Shown: in pieces, positions 1 through 12,926 of the stretch
Layout: each line of letters opens with the position of its first letter
Numbering within the stretch: position 1 is the first letter of the stretch
Origin: Rhabditoides inermis
Taxonomy: Eukaryota > Nematoda > Chromadorea > Rhabditida > Rhabditidae
NCBI GenBank assembly: GCA_963966185.1
Contig: CAWZYM010000011.1
Location: forward strand, 165,001-229,000
DNA: 64,000 nt
Reading direction: 5' to 3'
Position numbers and translations under genes: made by a program
The notes under the pieces: generated by a model
Database searches by the model: none
The model's input: the letters and a program-made list of their open reading frames with translations, nothing else
What the model was told of the DNA's origin: nothing

Positions 1-3000
1 TGGTTGGAGTGCGGAGCAGCGGGAAGAGGAGAGGACTGCAAGCAGCCGAGGTCAAAGCAATTTGCACGAGCCCATGCATGCAGCTACTATTCAATGGGGG
101 GAGAGAGATTGTCCCCTCCCCGCTAGGTGATGGATAGAGGGAGAGAGGGAGAGAACAACGATCGAGCGTTCAAACTGGCGGACCATGCGCGCGGTATCGT
201 ATCAGCGAACAAAGGAGGAGAAGCTGAGTGACAGAGGGGGCCGGCGGCACAAGTAGCGGGGAGCTTATCGCGTGTGTGAGAAAGGTGCTTGGGAGAATCG
301 ATGAGAGCCGATCGGAAAGGGCACGGAAGCTGACCCAAATCGACGAAGCTTGATGGAATGGAACGATAGAGCGTGGGGGGAGAGAAGCAATAGCTACTGT
401 ACTGTGCGAGGGAGCTGTCACAAGGACATTGCCCGCCCCTGCGCGGCCGAGGGTCAGGGACGACCCCTATGCTAATGACCACCCTCCTCCCTCTCTCTAA
501 GCCACACCTCCATTGTACTCATCAAGAGCATGGGAGCGTTGTGTTGCCAAAATAGGCTGACCCGGCATGAAAGCCGCCGCCTAGCCAGCCGGAAATTACG
601 TGTATAGGTAGCTGTGAGGTGCGTATCCGCACCGCGCGCCGATGAGGTCAGGTCGAAAAAGCGGGGCGGCTGAGAGTGAGTGAGTGGAATCGATGGATTG
701 ACGTTGACGGAGCGGCGCAAAGCCTCTTTGTGCGGCAGAGTGAGTGGAAGTGGGACAGTCATCCAGTCAGTCAGCATGCGCCGCACACCAATTCAGATTC
801 ACTCGTAAAGCTGCGGATGGGAGAGAGAGAGAGAGAGAGAGAAAGGAGAATGGTGTAAAGGGGTGAGGGGTAGCTACGCAGACGGGTGCGACGCAGCCAG
901 GAAGCGTCGACACCAACCGCGCTGAGTTCCATATTTGCACACTCAAAGACACTCGCCACATTCAATTCGGCACTCCGGCGACGACGACGCAAATACGGGA
1001 GGGGGCTGCTCGCAAACAAGCTACCATTGATCGGGGAGGCGTGATCATATGTAACTAGGGTGGGAAGAGGGACTGGGAGGCGGAGAGAGGCCTATCACCT
1101 CCAGTTTACGGCCGCATAAGCTTTAGCCCCGTATAATTAGCGAGTCGCCATATTCGGATGTGCAAGCGCGAGCGCTGGTGGGGAAACGGTCAAGGACGAT
1201 GCTGGCAGATAGCTTCCCCCTCGAATGAGAGATGCACTTACCGGGGGAGAGGGAGAGAGTAACCCCCACTCGCGTCAGACAGTAATGGCCAGCGCGACAG
1301 TGAGAGTGCTTTTCGAAACAGGCGCACGCCAAAAGTGCACACCCGGCTACAGTATGCGCTCTGTGCTCTGTGAAGCCTGAGAGTGAGTCATGCTCATGTG
1401 TACACAAGCTGGCTACAGTAGTCTCTCAGACGGGGAGGAGAGGGCTATTGAGCGCGTGTCGCCGGCTTATAGAGGCAATGGTGCCAGTCACTGTAGTGAG
1501 AGAGTGACTGAGAGAGGGAGAGGGAGGAGGAGGAGAAAGGACAGTGGCTGTGTGTGTGAGAGCGCATGGACAAAGCGCATAGCGGTACGCACATTATGCG
1601 CCCGAAGGGTCAACGGGATATCAAGGGGGAGGGATGAATGGATACAATTGAACGTGCTCAAACACGGCAGTACTCACTGTGGCGGCGTCCGGAAAACACA
1701 AGTGCGACAGAGACATTTAGCGAACGGAGCGAGAGAGAGGGAGGTGCCTAATGGAGCTCTCGTGATCCAGTTTGTATATCGGAAAGAGAGCGCAGGGTCG
1801 GGGTACGGCAGGCAGCGATTCGCAGCCACCCACCCGCCTCTCTCTCCCTTTCAAATACCAGTTCTCCGGCCCGCGCCCGAGTTAGAAGCCAGTGAAATTG
1901 CGACACTCTGCCTGTGTGCCATTTTTGTGATTCCCGGGAGAGAGAGAGTGAGAGAGCAATCATCGATCGGCACAGGCGCTTCAACTGACAGAGAGGGGTG
2001 GTAGGGAAAGGAAGGCTTCGATTGGCAATTGGCGTGGGAGAAGAGAGAATGCGGGCAATCAGGGGTGGTGGTGAAGCCACTTTGTCTCTTTTCTTCTGGA
2101 CGGCTCCGGATCACATGCGGCCCTATCACATGATACGGCTTGCCATTTGTTACACTGCTGTTTTGTTAATCGTGCGTCCCCGCGTCATCCACTCACTCAT
2201 TCGAGCATTACTCTACAGTAAGCACGGTGAATCAGGGAGAGAGCGCCCATTCATGCCGGGGTGCCCACTTAGAGAGAGAGAGCGACGGCACCCATGAATA
2301 ACAAAATCACAAGCATAGGCTGTGCGCGTACAGGGGCTCGCGAAAACGAGTTTTGTAGGTGGATGGAGAGAGAGAGAAGTGGGGATCAAGTGGCGGTGAT
2401 TGCTCGACTGCACTCTAGGGTCAAGCCATGTTGACGACTCAACGCATGTACTCTGCTTCCACGCTCCATTCAAGGAACTTCACCCACTCTAACCGGTCGT
2501 CCCACAATCGATGGGGGGGTCTCTGCTTCAAAGGACATTCGGGAGTACGGTAGGGGTTGTGTAGTAGTATCGGGAAGCCATCGCTTGCGCAACGAGGAAT
2601 GAAGGGGGGAGGGGGTGATCGTATCAAAGAGAGCGGATCAGCCAAGCAGATCGGGCGACTGATTGTTTTCGCGTGCGTACAGCTCACAGGGCAGGTACTA
2701 CTGTTGTGGTTGTATGCATGCGAAAACAACTAGAGCTCGCATATACGGTGAATCACAGAGCATTTCGAAACGCGTGTGCGTCGCTGTCGACGGTTTCAAG
2801 GTAAGCTGTGTGGTGAGGCAGAAGCAATGAATGGGAGAGACGGGTGGGTAGGGGGCAGCAATTGCGAGTGACCCTGGCGAGAGAAGGGACACTCATGGTC
2901 AAGGGCGACTGTGGTCAGAGAAGAGAAGCTGTACCTGCTCTTCGCTCGATCAGAAAAAGCAAGGGGCGCGCATGGTTGGTAAAACATGGTGATCGGACAC

Positions 3001-3100
3001 GAGTGAAAGTCTCTGTGTTAGATGATTGATTGTCATTATTGCTTGGTGTAGGTAGTTACGAAATGGTAATCACTTTTCATTCGCAATCTCTTCATTTCTT
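1..3100. other. Gene-free purine-rich stretch
   Basis: I see no convincing gene here. The + strand is rich in GAGAGA runs and short G-rich tracts, and the open frames on both strands are low-complexity (Arg/Glu/Gly on one strand, Ser/Leu/Pro on the other), as expected from simple repeats. No conserved protein motif, paired exon or splice-site series was recognised. It may be intergenic DNA or a long intron or UTR of a gene starting left of the window. Confidence 0.6.
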
Positions 3101-3160
3101 GAGGAGGATGTTGTCTAGTTGCAAATTTTAATATATAGAAATGGCATTGTCTGTCTGTGA

Positions 3161-3520
3161 ATGACGACAGATGATCTGATGCGAGTGTTGGATGTTTTCA
3201 TGGATGTTATAGAAAGCAATGCTGTGCGGCGGAGGACACTGACCGGACCGGTATTCGATTTTGCTACTCTCTACGTCTACGGCATTGAGACTGGAGAGGA
3301 GTCTTCGAAGACGATGAAACTCTCGGAGATGCCTTCTCGTGATCGATCGTCGGAGCCCGGGTCTTCCGCCGCCGAGATCGAAACTACTTCCCCCAGAAGC
3401 CGCAAGCAGGGGATGACAAGCATCACCAACAACACGTACGCATCCACGGGATCACCGAAATCCGTATTGTTGCGGAACTCGCAGTATGCGTTGCAATTAC
3501 ATTACTGTACTTTACCGTAA
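3161..3520 (+). CDS. Possible small ORF or gene 3' end, unrecognised
   Basis: This 119-codon open frame has ordinary amino-acid composition, unlike the repeat-driven frames around it. It could be the last exon of a gene, or part of the dispersed element whose AT-rich tail follows at once. It opens with a Met-Thr-Thr-Asp-Asp stretch, has an acidic and hydrophobic first half, and a Ser/Arg-rich second half. I recognise no domain. The stop is followed within about 40 bases by AATAAA-containing sequence, which suits either a gene end or a retroelement end. Low certainty that it is translated. Confidence 0.2.
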   Translation: MTTDDLMRVLDVFMDVIESNAVRRRTLTGPVFDFATLYVYGIETGEESSKTMKLSEMPSRDRSSEPGSSAAEIETTSPRSRKQGMTSITNNTYASTGSPKSVLLRNSQYALQLHYCTLP

Positions 3521-4025
3521 CCTTACCATAAACTACATTGTCATGTGCTACTTGATTCGAAATAAATATTCTGATTCTGATTCTAAAGAAAGCATTAAAT
3601 TCACATTCCGAAAACGATTAAATGTCGACGAGTACCTGATTGTGATAGTCAGCGAAGCGGTTAAAAAAACGGGTAAAACATTCTTTAATGAAGTTTACAG
3701 GAGAACGACGTTATTTTTTACTCTCCGACTGACAGCGTACTACTTAAGTCAGTCACCAACAGAAGTAAGTGGAATTAAAATTAGAAAATGCTGACTGTAT
3801 GACTCTCATAAAGTCTTCTCCAATCCTACAGGAGCACAATTTGCGCACAATTTTTAGTTTTTTTTTCTAAAAAAAATATCAATGTTTTTCAAATAAATTA
3901 AATTTCGCGGGCTTATTCGTAACGGGGCGCTCATATTCGAAATCGCAACAGGGCGACCATATGAATAGCAATTTCGTTTATTTATTTGTTGTGGCCGTTT
4001 GTCGTTGTTTGTTTGCGTATGTCTT
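3521..4025 (+). repeat. Dispersed sequence with TGATTC tail; second inverted copy in window
   Basis: The segment begins with an AATAAATATTC sequence followed by tandem TGATTC hexamers, a tail style typical of some non-LTR retroelements (established pattern; assignment here is inference). The same sequence through about 4018 is found in reverse orientation at 45545-46045, with small indels including an added G tract. It lies directly upstream of nop14 and probably contains that gene's promoter or outron. Confidence 0.5.
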
Positions 4026-4062
4026 TGTTTTGTTTTGTACGTTTAATCCACATCAAAATTTA

Positions 4063-4069
4063 TTTTCAG
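4063..4069 (+). promoter_or_regulatory. 3' splice acceptor abutting nop14 start codon
   Basis: TTTTCAG is followed at once by the nop14 ATG. In nematodes this placement marks either a spliced-leader trans-splice site or the end of a 5'UTR intron. No upstream donor with coding potential is evident, so trans-splicing is the simpler reading, but it is an inference. It also fixes the chosen start codon. Confidence 0.6.
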
Positions 4070-7000
4070 ATGGTTTTCCCTAAAAAGAAGCCCGGGGTGA
4101 AGGGCAAGGCCGCCGCAAAGAAGACTGGAGCCGCAAAAATCAACCCTTTCGAATTGAAGTTCAACAAAGTCAAGCACGATGTAAGTGGATTAAATGAGTG
4201 ATATTGATACATTCGTGGTTGTAGGTACTTGGTAAGAAGAAGGGAACCTTGGGAGTTGGCCATCCCGGTTTGTCTCGCAAGCGTGCCACGGAGCACCGAC
4301 AGCAGTCGCTTGCGATCGAATACGACCATGTGGGAAAGGTCAACAAGGTTCGTATATATTATTTATATACTCATTCATACGTGTATAATGTTGTTCAGAT
4401 TGTGGATAAGCGTCTAGGCGAACATGACAAGACAATGACTGCCGAGGAGAAGGCATCAAAGCGATTCGCCCTTGAGCGGGTCTCTGCATTCAAGAAGAAG
4501 AGCAAGTTTAACCTCGCCGACGACGATTTCGGAGATGGTATGTTTTCTGCAAATGGCGCATTACGAATCTGTTGTCGTAGATTCCGACGAGGAGCAGCTG
4601 ACGCACGGCGGAAAGGCGCTGACGACGATCCAGAAATACGAGAAGATGGATGGCGACTCGGACGAGGAGGGCGCCATCGGAGCCGATGTGGTGGCGATGG
4701 CTCACTTCGGAGGCGGCGAGATGGCGCCGGGACCGAAGGGCGACAAGGAGAGCAAGGCGGAGCAGAGGAAGAACTTCATCGACGAGCTCATCTCGCGCAC
4801 CAAGCAACAGCGCGTGGAGAAGGCGGCCGCCAAGGACGAGCTGGAGGAGAAGACGGACAAGCTCGACGAGCTGCTCAAGAGCGTCATGAAGAAGGGCGCG
4901 TTCGCCATGCGACCCGTCGGCGCGTCCAAGGACGAGCCCAAGAACAGGGACGACTACGACAAGCTCGTAAGTTGATCATGTATGCGGGTTCATATTCATG
5001 ACACGATGTTTCAGATGTTGGACATGAAGATGACGTCGGAGAAGCGTGCGGCGGCGACGGACGCGTCCAAGTCGGAGCTGGACATGGCGAGGGAGGCCAA
5101 GGCTCGTCTCGAGGAGGCCGAGAAGGCACGGCTCGCCAGAATGAACATGCAGGTGCGATTTTATTCTTGTCAGTTCTATTTAATTACTTTGTATATGATT
5201 GTAACATACGCGGTTGTTTTCAGACCAACGCTCGTCAGCATCGTTCAGCGGACGACGACGAGGCTATCGTCGACCACAAGAAGATGGAGCGGAAGAAGAA
5301 GGGATTCACTGTTCAGTTCGACGACGACGGTCAGCTCATCCAGAAGGGAAAGGTGCGATTTGTTTACCTTCTTGTTTCTATTAGAATAGAATAGTTTATT
5401 CTTAAGTGGTTATTATGACATACACACAAACAAATCGAATAATGGAATAGTACAGCTATGGTATGTTTCTGTTACAGGTGGAGAAGGCTTCCGTGAAGCG
5501 AGTACGCACGGATTCGGAGGAGGATGGCTCTGATGAGGAGGATTCGGACGAGGAGGAGAGCGGCAGCGAGGACGGAGACCTTGACGACATGCTCGTCGGA
5601 GACGAGAGCGACAACGAGCCTGGAGAGGTAAGGTATTTCATTTATCATGTCATGAACATTTCACATGTCTAGAATGACGAGGAGGAGGACTTTGAGGACG
5701 ATGGAGTTCCGGCTCCCAAGAAGAGCAGGGTCGCCGATCAAGGTAGGCATGGTGAGTGGGCGCATTTGGATGGATTGCTTGCAGACTCTGACGTACCGTT
5801 TGTGCTGCCCATGCCGAAGAACTATTCGCAAGTGAAGAAGCTGTTCGATCAGCACAAACCCACCGACACACTCGTTATCATTGAGAGGTATGGAATAGAG
5901 ATTGAGATTCCTATTTGTTTGGATTATCTATGATTGATTGCATAGAAATTGCCATATCTATAAAATAAAAACTTCAGGTTGATGAAGTGCCATCACCAGT
6001 CGTTCCAACCCGGCAACAAGGCTCTGCTGGTGAAGCTGTTCCTGCTGTGTCTGCGCTACTTTGACGAGACGAGCCAGCAGGCGCCGTCGGTCGATGTGCA
6101 GACGAGACTCGCCTTCCTCCACAGAGGACTCTACAAGCTGCTCAGGGTGGGATCAATGACAAGATGATGCATACTTATTGAATGCTTGCAGCTTGACATT
6201 GAGTTTGGCACTCGTTGCATCCGCGCGCTGCTGCGTCAGCTGTGGAAGAAGCGCTCGGCGGACAGCAAGGTGGGGTGGAGGGAGAGAAAGGGGGAGGGGC
6301 GCGGTAGGTGACCGACGACGTGGTGTTCAAGGCGCGGGAAAGTGGTTAAATGGAAAAGTATTGGAAGTGGCGTACATCGACGTGTGAATAATTGTATACT
6401 GACCGCTGTTTCAGTCGCAGCGCGCGCCTGTGGGCTACGCAGTGACGGCGGCGGTGCGCCTGGTCGCCGCCATCTACCCTGTCACGGATGTGTGGCATCC
6501 CGTCTGCACGCCCGCCTTCGCCCTCGCCACTGCCGTTCTCACTTCCGTTCAGGTGGGTTGGAATGTCATCATCGAGAATATCGTCACAAGATGTGCTCCA
6601 TATTTGCCATATCCTGTTCGCTATTTCACATATTCGTGTATGTTGTCACGGCAGATAAACATTATTATGAGATTCATGTTTAGATCACGTCTCTGACGGT
6701 GCTTGCACGACAACTGTTCCTTGCGACTGCTTTGTCTGAGTATGTGGAGGAGAGCAAGAGGTTAGTGGAATGAGAGAGGAGGAGAGGGAACAGTTCCACG
6801 ATGATGTCTGATGTGTAGGGTGATCCCCGAGTTGCTGGCGTTCCTGACGGGCGCTCTGCTGTGTGCAGTGGAGAGTGGCGACAAGGAGAGAGCACCGAGC
6901 AACGTCTTCCCCATCTCGGCTCCTCACAGACATCTTCTGCTAGTCAACAAGGTTTGTGAAACTTGAGGGATGTTTTCCCCACTTATTTGAGAATCAGTGA

Positions 7001-8087
7001 GTCCCTGTTTGGAATCTGTCCGAGTTCGAGATTTGAGTAAGTGAAGCGATATGCGATTTTGTTGTTTTATCACCACGGCAACGATTCATAGATGTGTTTT
7101 GTTGCGAAATTATTAATGTAGGTATGACAGGTGACAGTTGCGGTCGAAGAGTGTGCATACTCAATTGATGTAATAAAATACAAATACTGTAATGAGTAAT
7201 TCTTTAGTAGATTAATGTACGCGTCTCGTGTTATAGGGATCATATTTAGTTTCCTCAACGTACTGCTATATGTTTTGTTTCAGAACCTGTCAAAGAGTGA
7301 ACTGTCGGCTGTTTCTTTGGAGGAGGTGTTCGGAGAGGGACTGGATGACACGGAGGAGAACAGGTGCGCTGTCCTCCGCGCGCTCGTCGCACTCACCCAG
7401 AAGATGGTGAGTACGGATATCAGGTGGTCATTGTGATTGAATATTTTAGGCGGTCGTCTACTCTGCTCATTCACTGGCGTACAACGCCATGTTCAGGTAG
7501 GCATTGATTGATCGCCGTTGTGATGGGTTTGTTGCAGTCCCATGTTGACTCTGGTGTCTCGCATTGACCAGTCCAAGCTGCCGACTTGTCTGGCTGAGGA
7601 GGTGGAGGCGCTGCAAGCGAGTATGAAGGCAGAGTGTGAGAGGCACTCGAGCATCTCTCACCTCAGCCAGATGAAGACGGAGCAGAGGTGAGTGCGAAGA
7701 GAAGAGAAGGGGAGAAGGAGTGGTCTGTTTGCAGTATGCTGAAGATGCTTGAGCCGGTGTTCGAGGAGAACTTTGACCCGGAGAGGCCGCGCTCCGGACG
7801 CGACCCCACTAGGCACGGCAAGCAGGCCGACTCGCGCAAGATGGCCTACCTCGTCAAGAAGGAGACTCGTGGAGTCATCAAGGAGCTGCGCAAGGACAAC
7901 ACCTTCCTGGCTAGGTGAGAGGGACGGGGAGAATGAGAGAATGATTGCATGTTGCAGGAAGCATCGTCGTGATGTGGCTGTCAAGGATGAGGAGAGGAAG
8001 AACAAGGTCAATAAGATCATGGCTGGACTGCAGGGACAGGAATCGGAGGCCAAGAAGCTCGAGTGGCAGAAGAAGAAGAAGTTCTGA
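4070..8087 (+). CDS. Nucleolar protein 14 (NOP14), multi-exon
   Basis: NOP14 is a core factor of the small-subunit (SSU) processome, needed for 18S rRNA maturation and 40S assembly in the nucleolus. The N-terminus is basic (PKKKPGVKGKAAAKK, then INPFELKFNK). The family signatures follow: GVGHPGLSRKRATEHRQQSL, then the VDKRLGEHD..MTAEEKASKRF block, an exon with NFIDELISRTKQQR, a long Asp/Glu-rich stretch near 5500-5720, and the helical C-terminal half (FVLPMPKNYSQVKKLF near 5800). It closes with a Lys-rich tail ending KKKKF. About 19 short exons with GT..CAG introns give a protein of roughly 840 residues, the usual NOP14 length. No disabling change was seen, so this is taken as the functional copy. 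A rearranged fragment of exons 2-3 recurs at 45321-45524. The next gene, cgh-1, is on the same strand 636 bp away. Confidence 0.93.
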
Positions 8088-8723
8088 ACACAATTATCGC
8101 GTCCATTGTTATTTAGAACTATGTTATGTTTTGTTTCTTGTTTTGTTTTGTCCTTATGTTGTTGAATTGTTCATAGTTGTTATGAATCATGTTGAGAACT
8201 TGTGTTTTGTTTGAAATGATTACTTTGTGTTGGGAGAAGTGATAAAATGATTGAATAATATTAGAAGACTATTATTTGTTTTTTTCTTGGATTATTTGAT
8301 TGGTTAAAGAAATACTGTATTCTTATGACGTCATTCCAAAATTTCAAATTTCGCGCCTTTCTCGCTGCGTATCTGTTTTCGCCTGACTATCGGGTTTTTG
8401 GAAAGCGGCGCAGTCGCGTAGCGGCCGGCCACCCTGGTCATTGTCGTCCACAGCAGTAGTGTTCTTCGTATTCGTTGTCAGCATAGACCACAGAATCCGT
8501 GTTTCGTAATACAAACTATTGTGTGTGGTTGTTATTTATATATCGTTCAATTCTTCCTGCACAAAGTAAAATCTGTATTCAGCGGTAAGGCTTTGGCAGT
8601 GTAATGTTCCGTGATTGACGATGTTTCTGCTTAGATCCGTGTGTTGTATTAGTTATTCATTGTATTTCAGAGTTTCTATCGAGTTGATCAGTTTTCTGAT
8701 TAGCTCCCTCAAACGCCGCCGAA
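8088..8723 (+). other. nop14 3'UTR and cgh-1 promoter/5'UTR
   Basis: AT-rich sequence with no gene. A perfect TGACGTCA (CREB/ATF-type palindrome) lies at 8326-8333, followed by a GC-rich block near 8395-8450 and what looks like a 5'UTR intron ending in TTTCAG near 8669. The helicase start codon follows 55 bases later. The distance is long for a tight operon, so the helicase probably has its own promoter. Confidence 0.5.
8326..8333. promoter_or_regulatory. TGACGTCA palindrome upstream of cgh-1
   Basis: A perfect 8-base CRE/ATF-like palindrome about 390 bases before the helicase start codon, in a likely promoter position. The motif is seen directly; a regulatory role is inference. The same octamer recurs just before many mup-4 3' splice sites in this window, so its presence alone is not proof of a transcription-factor site. 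Confidence 0.35.
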
Positions 8724-10350
8724 ATGAGCGCGACAACTGAAAACCAAGTTACTGCTGTGTCTGAGGACTCCAACTGGAAGTCAAACTTGAACCTCCCCAA
8801 GAAAGATCTTCGCTTCAAGACTGCTGTAAGTTGCACAAATGTGTATAATGATTCGATATACTCAACCGCATCTTTAGGATGTTACCGATACGAAGGGAGT
8901 TGAGTTCGAGGATTTCTGCCTCAGCCGCGATCTGCTGATGGGCATCTTCGAGAAAGGCTGGGAGAAGCCGTCTCCTATTCAGGAGGCATCCATCGGAGTT
9001 GCTCTGTCCGGTGAGTTTTAACATTAGTGAACATGATTTCGATGTATATTATTATGCTATAAATGTTAATCAATATTTATTTAGGTCAGGACGTTCTGGC
9101 TCGTGCTAAGAACGGAACTGGAAAGACCGGAGCGTACTGCATTCCCGTTATTGAGAAGATCAACCCCGCTGTGAAGCAGATTCAGGCTATGGTTATCGTC
9201 CCTACTCGTGAGCTGGCTCTCCAGACATCTCAGATCTGCGTCGAGCTCAGCAAGCATATCAAGCTGAAGGTTATGGTCACCACTGGAGGTTTGTCTTGGA
9301 AACGTTCCTGACATTAAACTATTTGCTTATTCTCAGGAACTGATCTGCGTGACGATATCATGCGTCTTAACGGTATTGTCCACCTTGTGATTGCGACTCC
9401 TGGACGTATTCTCGATCTCATGGATAAGGGTGTTGCTGATGTGTCTGGATGCAACTGTCTCGTTCTCGACGAGGCCGACAAGCTTCTTTCCCAGGATTTC
9501 CAGGTAGAGAGTTATATGAATTATTCTTTCTATTCTTTCGATTTTAGGGTATCCTCGATCGCCTCATTGCCTTCCTTCCCAAGTCCCGCCAGATCATGCT
9601 GTATTCTGCTACTTTCCCGATGACCGTCACCGATTTCATGCGCAGGCACATGAACAAGCCCTACGAGATCAACCTTATGGAGGAGCTCACTCTTCTCGGA
9701 GTCACCCAGTACTATGCCTACGTTCAGGAGAAGCAGAAGGTTCACTGCCTCAACACTCTGTTCCGCAAGGTTGGTGTTTCGTCCATGGCTATTCTTTTCG
9801 GTTTTGTTAATAATGCGTTCTGTATCTTTGCAGCTACAAATCAACCAGTCCATCATCTTCTGCAACTCCACTCAGCGCGTTGAGCTTCTCGCGAAGAAGA
9901 TTGCGGAGCTTGGATATTCGTGTTACTACATTCACTCCAAGATGGCCCAGGCTCATCGCAACCGCGTCTTCCACGATTTCCGGGCCGGAAACTGCCGCAA
10001 CCTCGTCTGTTCCGACCTGCTCACTCGCGGTATTGATATCCAGGCTGTGAATGTTGTTATCAACTTCGACTTCCCTCGCAACGCGGAGACCTACCTTCAC
10101 CGTATCGGACGGTGAGTTAAATTTTTCTGTTATAGTTGAAATTGAATTTGTATGGCTTTATCATTATCATTTTAGCTCTGGCCGTTTCGGTCACCTTGGA
10201 GTTGCCATCAACCTCATCACTTATGATGATCGCCACACTCTCCGTCGCATCGAGTCTGAGCTCCGCACGCGCATCGAGCCGATCCCTAAGTCGGTCGACC
10301 CGAAGCTGTACGTCGCCGAGCACCAGCAGGTGGAGGAGGACGCCAACTAA
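8724..10350 (+). CDS. cgh-1: DEAD-box RNA helicase, DDX6/Dhh1/CGH-1 family
   Basis: DDX6-family ATP-dependent RNA helicases act in translational repression, decapping and P-bodies or germ granules in the cytoplasm. All motifs are present in order: Q motif ([25 protein letters not shown]), motif [12 protein letters not shown], Ia [12 protein letters not shown], Ib ATPGRILDL, motif II DEADKLL (DEAD box), motif [29 protein letters not shown] and [15 protein letters not shown]. The DDX6 hallmark segments FEDFCL, LYSATFP and [14 protein letters not shown] are intact. Eight exons give about 430 residues, the normal length. The start chosen (MSATTENQ) gives the expected short polar N-terminus. The C-terminus is short and Glu-rich. 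A TGACGTCA site lies upstream at 8326. Confidence 0.95.
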
Positions 10351-12510
10351 GTCACGGATCTCTCGACATACACTCAAAGCAAGACGGTTTCTTTTTGTTA
10401 TTAATTTTGTAGTTTCTATTTTATTTACTTGTGCATTTTGAATTATCAATAATTTACGAACACGAATCATCCAAATGATTTGATGACATCCAGTGATTCC
10501 CCCAAGCTACATTTCCCCCTTCCCCACCTTTCTACCAGTGCTCTCCCCTTCCACTTTGTATATGAGTGCATGCGTGCCGCCTCGGGCGAAGAGCGTAGTG
10601 TATATAGTGAGTCCGCTGTGTATTGTTGTTCGGATACGGGCCCCTCACGTGTAGTCGTCGAGGCGACTGTGTAGATGCGCTGTGTGCTCTAGTTGCCCCT
10701 CGTGGGCCCGCGGTTTTTATCTTTGTTCATTCGGGTTTATCTTGAGTGAACGAAGGGTTTTTACCGCATCCATTCCACCATCTGCTAACGACTCAACTTG
10801 CTCGCTCGACCCCCTGTGCATTAGCCAGATTGTTTTAGAGCCTTTATATACTTTACCATATTTATAAGTATAAGATTGTGCTTTGTCTTCCCGACAAGTA
10901 CTCGTTTCACCCCCGCATGCCCCGGTCAGTACCACCGACCCGAGTTGACAAGTTGTTTTGTTATTGAGACATATGACTTCTTTCCCGCACCAGGTCTGAA
11001 TAAATGTGTTCTCAAAATTTGTTGCCTGTTTTTTTTCTTCGCAGGGCGATTTATTTAAATGGAAAATATAGGGGAGGGACTGCATGCATTGCAATGGTAG
11101 TTGACGAACTCATTTCACAATAATTGTGGGTTTGTAATTGCTCGGACGGATGGGTTTGATGGTTCCCGAGATTGCGTTCTCTCGAAACATGCGGTCTCTC
11201 GCGAGTGTCCACGCCAAGGACATCCTCATATCTCCAACCGACTGTATAGTTAGTGATAGTGACATACCTGTACGTCTGGTCAGCAGGTGAGTAGATTGAT
11301 TCCCCTAATTTCACACTTCGTTCTTTTCTTTGTTTTCTCTTTGAAAGTAGTTTATTTGATTCCAAATTGCCAGATAGATTCAGTATTGTCAATCTGGTAA
11401 ATGTTCAATCCATTTGCTTGAAGTTTTCATTACTTTGATTTCCAGACGGGTTGTGCAATCTTGCTTGCGATTGGTGATAGTTGATTGTGGAATGATGGCT
11501 GTCTAACACTTGTTGATCAGATGTCAAACTGGCTAATGTGATGGAATGGATGGAAACAATCACAGCTCTCATCCGGTCGCCTCTCTCCTTTCTCATCCGT
11601 GTCCAGCCCTCGTCCACATAGCTCGCTGTTGTTTCTTTCGCGTGCAAACTTGTTGCATTGCCGGGGGAAGGTTGTGTGATCCTGTTTGGTGGTGTCACCC
11701 GGCTGACTATCACTAGCCGCCGGCGGGCGGCGAGATAGCGCGCGGTGGGATGAGAGGGGCAAGGGAGTGAGAGTGATCTACCGAGGGGGCGGTCAGCCAT
11801 CCCCACCTGCGCCCCGCGTCCAGCCGCCTTCAGTTTCTTTGTCTCATGTTTCATGATTGGGATATCGTACAGTATTTTTTTCCCGGCTTGCTGTTTGCCC
11901 ATGCAAATCTCTCGATCCGCCATTCGCATCCGCGCGGTACCGATCGCTCATCGTTTTTGCACTCCCCCAACCAAATCTTGAACGACACGACAATTATGGC
12001 TGTTTTTTGGCTGCTTGTTTGTGCGCACCATATGCGGTTCTGTGGGGCGGGTTGGAAGGGGCGCGGCCACCGCCACACTTGCCAGGGTCGCCCGGTCGAG
12101 CCTGGAGGGGCAAGTCGGCCCATTATCACTCTCTATCACAAGCTGGCAGCGCGAGACGGTTTCGGATCGGCATCCAAGTTGCGAAAGCGGCGGTGATCGG
12201 ATTAGGCTCTCGCTTTCTGGCGGGCGGGAGAGGCGAGTCACGCCCTGTGAGAATCCTGTTCCTCCTCCCCCTTCGGGAGGGGGGTGGCATGTCTCATGTC
12301 ATGTCGCATTCGCTCCTCCACCCCCCGCCGAGCGATGCCCTTCCCTCATCTGACTCAACGTTTGCCCATATGCAAATGAGGGTGGCTTGACTCACTCCGT
12401 TCCGGCTCTCGCTTTCCGGAGGGCTGTATTGTGTGAATGTGCGCGATTCTTCCACTGATCGCGCGGTCTCAAGTAGTTTGTTCGTCTGTCGATTCCATTT
12501 CGATTCTTCT

Positions 12511-12513
<3 letters not shown>

Positions 12514-12554
<41 letters not shown>
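12514..12554 (+). repeat. (CT)n microsatellite
   Basis: An uninterrupted CT dinucleotide run of about 40 bases in the region upstream of mup-4. CT/GAGA tracts are common in promoters but also occur throughout the introns of this locus. Confidence 0.9.
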
Positions 12555-12556
<2 letters not shown>

Positions 12557-12820
12557 ACTCATTATGTGCTAGAATAGGATGTAACTGTGGTGGGAAAGAG
12601 TGAGTGAGAGAGACTGGTACACTTGTTTTACTACTGTCCTTGCCCAGAATCAATTGGATTCACAACCTAGGTGCTAGGCACTAAGTCGCAACGTGGTCGT
12701 CTTCTCTTCATAATGTGTCCGATTATGTTATTGTTGAGTTCCTACTGCGCCGTCTCTCTTTCCCTTTCTCTCTCTCTCCCGGTTAAGTAGAGGTCAGACT
12801 CAACATTTGCTGGCAAAAGA

Positions 12821-12926
12821 CCCTCAGAAAGATCTCAGAACGGCCGTGCACCCTCAGAAAGATCCCCAGAAAGATCCTCAGAAAGATCTCAGAACGCGCC
12901 CCACCCTCAGAAAGATCCTCAGAATG
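12821..12926 (+). repeat. Clustered CTCAGAAAGAT repeats
   Basis: Seven full or partial copies of an 11-base motif (CTCAGAAAGAT, variants CCCAGAAAGAT and CTCAGAACG) occur within about 105 bases, some joined head to tail and some separated by GC-rich spacers. It is the only repeat of this type in the window. Function unknown. Confidence 0.8.

Noticed and set aside
123..482. Open frames in the first 3 kb as candidate genes
   Set aside because: They have low-complexity composition, no conserved motif and overlapping frames on both strands of similar quality.
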